A program made the translations under genes and the position numbers. Below the pieces are notes generated by a model. The model did not search any database, had not been told where the DNA came from, and was given only the letters and a program-made list of their open reading frames with translations. DNA of 64,000 bases from positions 7,649-71,648 of the forward strand of contig NZ_ANBE01000035.1 in NCBI RefSeq assembly GCF_000341145.1. The letters are read 5' to 3'. Shown here piece by piece: positions 60,812-64,000 of the stretch. Source of the DNA: Nocardiopsis xinjiangensis YIM 90004. GTDB lineage: Bacteria > Actinomycetota > Actinomycetes > Streptosporangiales > Streptosporangiaceae. Each line of letters starts with the position of its first letter. The stretch's first letter is position 1.

Positions 60812-62647
60812 ATGGACAACCTCGCCGTACTCAGCCTTCTGGCCCTCACCCCGATCGTCATCATCGGAATCCTGCTCGTGGGTTTCCGACTGCCCGCCAT
60901 GTACGCGATGCCGGTCGGCTACGTGGTCGTGGTCGGCATCGCCGTCCACTTCTGGCAGACCGAATGGGTCGCCGTCCTCGCCTCCAGCATCCAAGGCCTG
61001 ATCCTCGCGATCGGCCTGCTCTACATCATCTTCGGTGCCCTGCTCCTGCTCGCGACCCTCACCAAGAGCGGGGCCATCGCCACGATCAGGCGCACCTTCA
61101 CCGACATCAGCCCCGACCGCCGGGTGCAGGCCATCATCATCGGCTGGCTCTTCGGCAGTTTCATCGAGGGCGCGTCCGGGTTCGGTACCCCCGCCGCAGT
61201 GGTCGCCCCGCTCATGCTCGCCCTCGGTTTCCCCGCCATGGCCGCCGTCATGGTCGGCATGGTCATCCAGAGCACCCCGGTCAGCTTCGGCGCCGTCGGA
61301 ACGCCCATCCTGGTGGGCGTCTCCGGCGGGCTCGAGGGCGGCGGGGGAGTGGAGGCACGCGCCGCGGAACTGGGTATGAGCTTCCCGGAGTACGTCTCCG
61401 AGATCGGTTTCCAGACCGTGCTCCTGCATGCCGCCGCCGGCACCTTCGTCCCGCTGCTCATCTGCTGCATGCTCTGCGGGTTCTACGGCAAGGAACGCCG
61501 CTTCTCCGACGGCCTCGGCGCCTGGAGGTTCGCGCTCTTCGCGGCCTTCGCCCTCACGGTCCCGTCCGTGCTGTACAACTACTTCCTCGGGGTGGAGTTC
61601 ACCAGCCTCCTCGGCGGCCTGACCGGCCTGGTCATCGTCGTCCTGGCGGCCCGCAAGGGGTTCCTGCTCCCCAGGACCGTCTGGGACTTCCCGCCCCGCG
61701 AGGACTGGCTCGCCCGCTGGAGCGGCAGGATCGAGCCCGGCAACGGCAGCTCCGGAGCCCTCGGAAGTGAACGCCGCATCGGTCTGCTGCGCTCCTGGGC
61801 GCCCTACCTCATGGTCGCGGCGGTCCTCGTCCTCTCGCGCACCATCGCTCCCTTCAAGGCCTGGCTCGAGGGCATCACGCTCGGATGGGACGACATCCTG
61901 GGCACCGGGATCGGCGAGGCGGTCCAGCCCCTCTTCTCGCCCGGCGCCACTTTCGTCCTCGTGTGTGCGGTGACCTACGGGCTGCACCGCATGAGCCGGC
62001 GCCAGATCCTCGATTCCTGGAAGATGGCCGGTTCCCAACTGGCCGGGGCCGCCGTCGCCCTGCTCTTCGCCGTGCCTCTGGTACGGGTCTTCATCAACAC
62101 GGGGGCCGACTTCGGGCAGACAGGCCTGGAGAGCATGCCCCTGACCCTGGCCGCAGGTGCCGCCGAACTCGGGGGCGCGAACTGGCCTCTGATCGGCCCC
62201 TGGATCGGTGCGCTCGGCGCGTTCGTGGCCGGGTCCAACACCATCTCCAACCTCATGTTCTCCTTGTTCCAGCACGCCACCGCCGACCGCATCGCGGTAC
62301 CCCCGGAGTCGGTCGTGGCCGCACAGGCCGCAGGCGGTGCCGCGGGCAACATGATCACCGTGCACAACGTCGTCGCCGCCTCCGCGGTGGTCGGCCTCGT
62401 GGGCCGGGAGGGCGACGTACTGCGCCAGACCGTGCTGCCGCTGGTCTACTACCTGCTCGTCAGCGGGTCGTTGGCCTACATCCTGGTCAACGGTGTCGCG
62501 CTGCACGCGGGGACGGTCCTGCTCACCGTGACGCTGACCGCACTGGCGGCACTGCTGGCCTGGTTCGCACGCAGGGACGCCCGCCTGCCAGTGCCCGAGC
62601 ACGCACGGTTGCCGCGGCCGGGCCGTGAAGGCAACCGCGTGGAATAG
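60812..62647 (+). CDS. L-lactate permease (LldP/GlcA family)
   Basis: A 611-residue carrier with at least twelve hydrophobic segments. [20 protein letters not shown] is the diagnostic LctP-family motif. [32 protein letters not shown] and [20 protein letters not shown] complete the family pattern. It takes up L-lactate or glycolate with protons. The gene interrupts the usual rho-rpmE order and has its own terminator upstream, so it is an independent unit. ATG 60812 has GGGAG eight bases upstream. Confidence 0.93.
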   Translation: MDNLAVLSLLALTPIVIIGILLVGFRLPAMYAMPVGYVVVVGIAVHFWQTEWVAVLASSIQGLILAIGLLYIIFGALLLLATLTKSGAIATIRRTFTDISPDRRVQAIIIGWLFGSFIEGASGFGTPAAVVAPLMLALGFPAMAAVMVGMVIQSTPVSFGAVGTPILVGVSGGLEGGGGVEARAAELGMSFPEYVSEIGFQTVLLHAAAGTFVPLLICCMLCGFYGKERRFSDGLGAWRFALFAAFALTVPSVLYNYFLGVEFTSLLGGLTGLVIVVLAARKGFLLPRTVWDFPPREDWLARWSGRIEPGNGSSGALGSERRIGLLRSWAPYLMVAAVLVLSRTIAPFKAWLEGITLGWDDILGTGIGEAVQPLFSPGATFVLVCAVTYGLHRMSRRQILDSWKMAGSQLAGAAVALLFAVPLVRVFINTGADFGQTGLESMPLTLAAGAAELGGANWPLIGPWIGALGAFVAGSNTISNLMFSLFQHATADRIAVPPESVVAAQAAGGAAGNMITVHNVVAASAVVGLVGREGDVLRQTVLPLVYYLLVSGSLAYILVNGVALHAGTVLLTVTLTALAALLAWFARRDARLPVPEHARLPRPGREGNRVE

Positions 62648-62838
62648 GGACTGGTCCCGGCATCGTTGTGCATCTGGCAAACTGGTAGTGAGGACAGGTC
62701 CGCCCCCGCTCAGGGGCGCCGTCCTCGCTACCCAGATCGCCGCGGCACCGGTTCGCGCATGGCCCGATTTCATCCGCCCACCCCTGGGTGGCGCTCGGCA
62801 TGCGTCCGGCGGCTGCGCCCCTGAAGAGGAGACACACC

Positions 62839-63054
62839 ATGCAGTCCGACATCCACCCCGAGTACGTTCCGACCGAGGTGACCTGCACTTGCGGCGCCCA
62901 CTTCATTACGCGGAGCACGCTGGCTGCGGGCGAACTGCGTACCGACGTGTGCTCCGAGTGCCACCCGTTCTACACCGGCAAGCAGAAGATCCTCGACACC
63001 GGTGGTCGGGTCGCCCGCTTCGAGAAGCGCTTCGGCAAGCGCGCCGCCAAGTAG
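62839..63054 (+). CDS. rpmE: Ribosomal protein L31 (zinc-binding form)
   Basis: A 71-residue L31. The zinc ligands are present: TCTCGAHF (two Cys) and [14 protein letters not shown] (two more). This makes it the C+ form, expressed when zinc is available. The C-terminus [11 protein letters not shown] is typical. ATG 62839 follows GAGGAG. Position just before prfA is the standard actinobacterial order. Confidence 0.97.
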   Translation: MQSDIHPEYVPTEVTCTCGAHFITRSTLAAGELRTDVCSECHPFYTGKQKILDTGGRVARFEKRFGKRAAK

Positions 63055-63168
63055 CGCTGCCCGCTGTCCGGCGGCGCCGAGCCGGCGCCGCCGGTGCACA
63101 GTGTCCTCCCTGCATGGGACGACACGTACGCAGGCGAGGCAAGCGAGACAAGACGGGAACGTGGCACA

Positions 63169-64000
63169 GTGAAGCTGGACGACCTTCTGGGGGAGTACTA
63201 CGAGCTGGAGCAGCAGCTCGCCGACCCGGAGGTGCACGCCGAACCGAACAAGGCGCGCACACTCGGCAAGCGGTATTCGCACCTCACCCCGATCATCGAG
63301 ACCTACCGCCAGCTCAACGAGGTCGAGAACGACATCGAGGCCGCGCGTGAACTCGCGTCGGAGGACTCCGCCTTCGCCGAAGAGGCCGACCGTCTGTCCC
63401 AGCAGGCCGATGACCTCACCGAGCGCCTCCGTGTGCTGCTGGTTCCGCGCGACCCCGCCGACGAGAAGAACCTCATCATGGAGGTCAAGGCGGGCGAGGG
63501 CGGCGAGGAGTCCGCACTGTTCGCCGGTGACCTGGTCCGCATGTACCTGCGCTACGCCGAACGCCTGGGCTTCAAGACCGAGGTCATCAACGCCACCCAC
63601 TCCGACCTCGGCGGCTACAAGGACGTCACCATCGCCTTCAAGAACAAGGGCAACCCCGAACCCGGTACCGGGGTCTGGCCGGTGCTCAAGTTCGAGGGCG
63701 GTGTGCACCGCGTGCAGCGTGTGCCCGTGACCGAGTCCCAGGGACGTATCCACACCTCCGCCGCAGGTGTGCTCGTGGTGCCCGAGGCCGAGGAGATCGA
63801 GGTCCAGCTCCACGACAACGATCTGCGCATCGACGTCTACCGCTCCTCCGGCCCCGGCGGCCAGAGCGTCAACACCACCGACTCGGCCGTGCGGATCACC
63901 CACTTGCCCACCGGCATCGTGGCCTCCTGCCAGAACGAGAAGAGCCAGCTCCAGAACAAGGAGCAGGCCATGCGTATCCTGCGGTCCCGCATCTACGCCG
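63169..64000 (+). CDS. prfA: Peptide chain release factor 1 (partial, 3' end outside window)
   Basis: Recognises UAA and UAG stop codons and triggers peptide release. 277 codons are visible before the window ends. The N-terminal helical domain is followed by [40 protein letters not shown] and the universally conserved GGQ in [13 protein letters not shown]. Its place directly after rpmE supports RF1 rather than RF2. GTG 63169 is the start: [20 protein letters not shown] follows, as in actinobacterial RF1, although the ribosome binding site is weak. Confidence 0.95.
   Translation, partial: MKLDDLLGEYYELEQQLADPEVHAEPNKARTLGKRYSHLTPIIETYRQLNEVENDIEAARELASEDSAFAEEADRLSQQADDLTERLRVLLVPRDPADEKNLIMEVKAGEGGEESALFAGDLVRMYLRYAERLGFKTEVINATHSDLGGYKDVTIAFKNKGNPEPGTGVWPVLKFEGGVHRVQRVPVTESQGRIHTSAAGVLVVPEAEEIEVQLHDNDLRIDVYRSSGPGGQSVNTTDSAVRITHLPTGIVASCQNEKSQLQNKEQAMRILRSRIYA

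Overview
The window looks like chromosomal DNA of a high-GC actinomycete, most likely Nocardiopsaceae (Nocardiopsis or a relative). The signs are very high GC with strong third-position G/C bias, many GTG starts, F420-type and PucR/IclR/TetR regulator-rich content, and a core block tRNA-Arg(CCG) - response regulator - NrtL - lysA - hom - thrC - thrB - rho - (lactate permease) - rpmE - prfA. The genus is inferred from gene order and style, not proven. About 49 protein genes or gene fragments and one tRNA are supported. There is no CRISPR array, rRNA, intact insertion sequence or prophage.

Layout. 1-1116: left-truncated membrane acyltransferase. 1675-5551: M20 amidohydrolase with a long Pro-rich tail, M48 peptidase, and a CPBP (CAAX-like) membrane protein. 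5579-6520: a long imperfect inverted-repeat element in a convergent gene gap. 6537-14894: APH(6)-like kinase, degenerate CbiX-like protein, nucleotidyltransferase, peptide deformylase, secreted coiled-coil/VldE-type protein, MFS exporter, alpha/beta hydrolase, KdpE. 14875-17412: KdpD with no kdpFABC beside it. 17674-23441: Pro-rich membrane protein, AGPS-type FAD oxidase, TetR, GlpD and an RsbW-like ATPase. 23617-24600: a second long inverted-repeat element, also between convergent genes and of almost the same size and geometry as the first.

24835-32583 holds a LURP-one protein and a divergent catabolic cluster: 2-keto-3-deoxygluconate kinase, IclR regulator and KDPG aldolase on one side; amidohydrolase/deacetylase, fold-III PLP deaminase, RidA and a sodium:solute symporter on the other. 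Together these could take an N-acyl amino-sugar acid (for example N-acetyl-D-glucosaminate) to pyruvate and glyceraldehyde-3-phosphate. 32634-37457: PCuAC-fold protein, calcineurin-like phosphoesterase, a second GlpD with an FGGY-kinase remnant upstream, and a possible decayed IS605-type end. 37458-44098: SdpI-like protein, PucR/DadA pair, Gre-like protein, LacI/MFS pair with a recognisable operator.

44367-51013: PPOX-class oxidoreductase, a molybdopterin oxidoreductase that has lost all of its N-terminal [4Fe-4S] cysteines with a coupled small helical protein, a membrane-anchored WD40 protein, an SBF/ACR3-type transporter and YceI. 51243-64000: the tRNA and aspartate-family amino acid block, ending inside prfA (right-truncated).

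The most unusual content is the pair of roughly 940-985 bp convergent-gap inverted-repeat elements. The next most unusual is a set of enzymes that keep their family fold but lack signature catalytic or cofactor residues: the molybdopterin oxidoreductase, CbiX-like protein, KdpD Walker A, CPBP protein and PCuAC-like protein.
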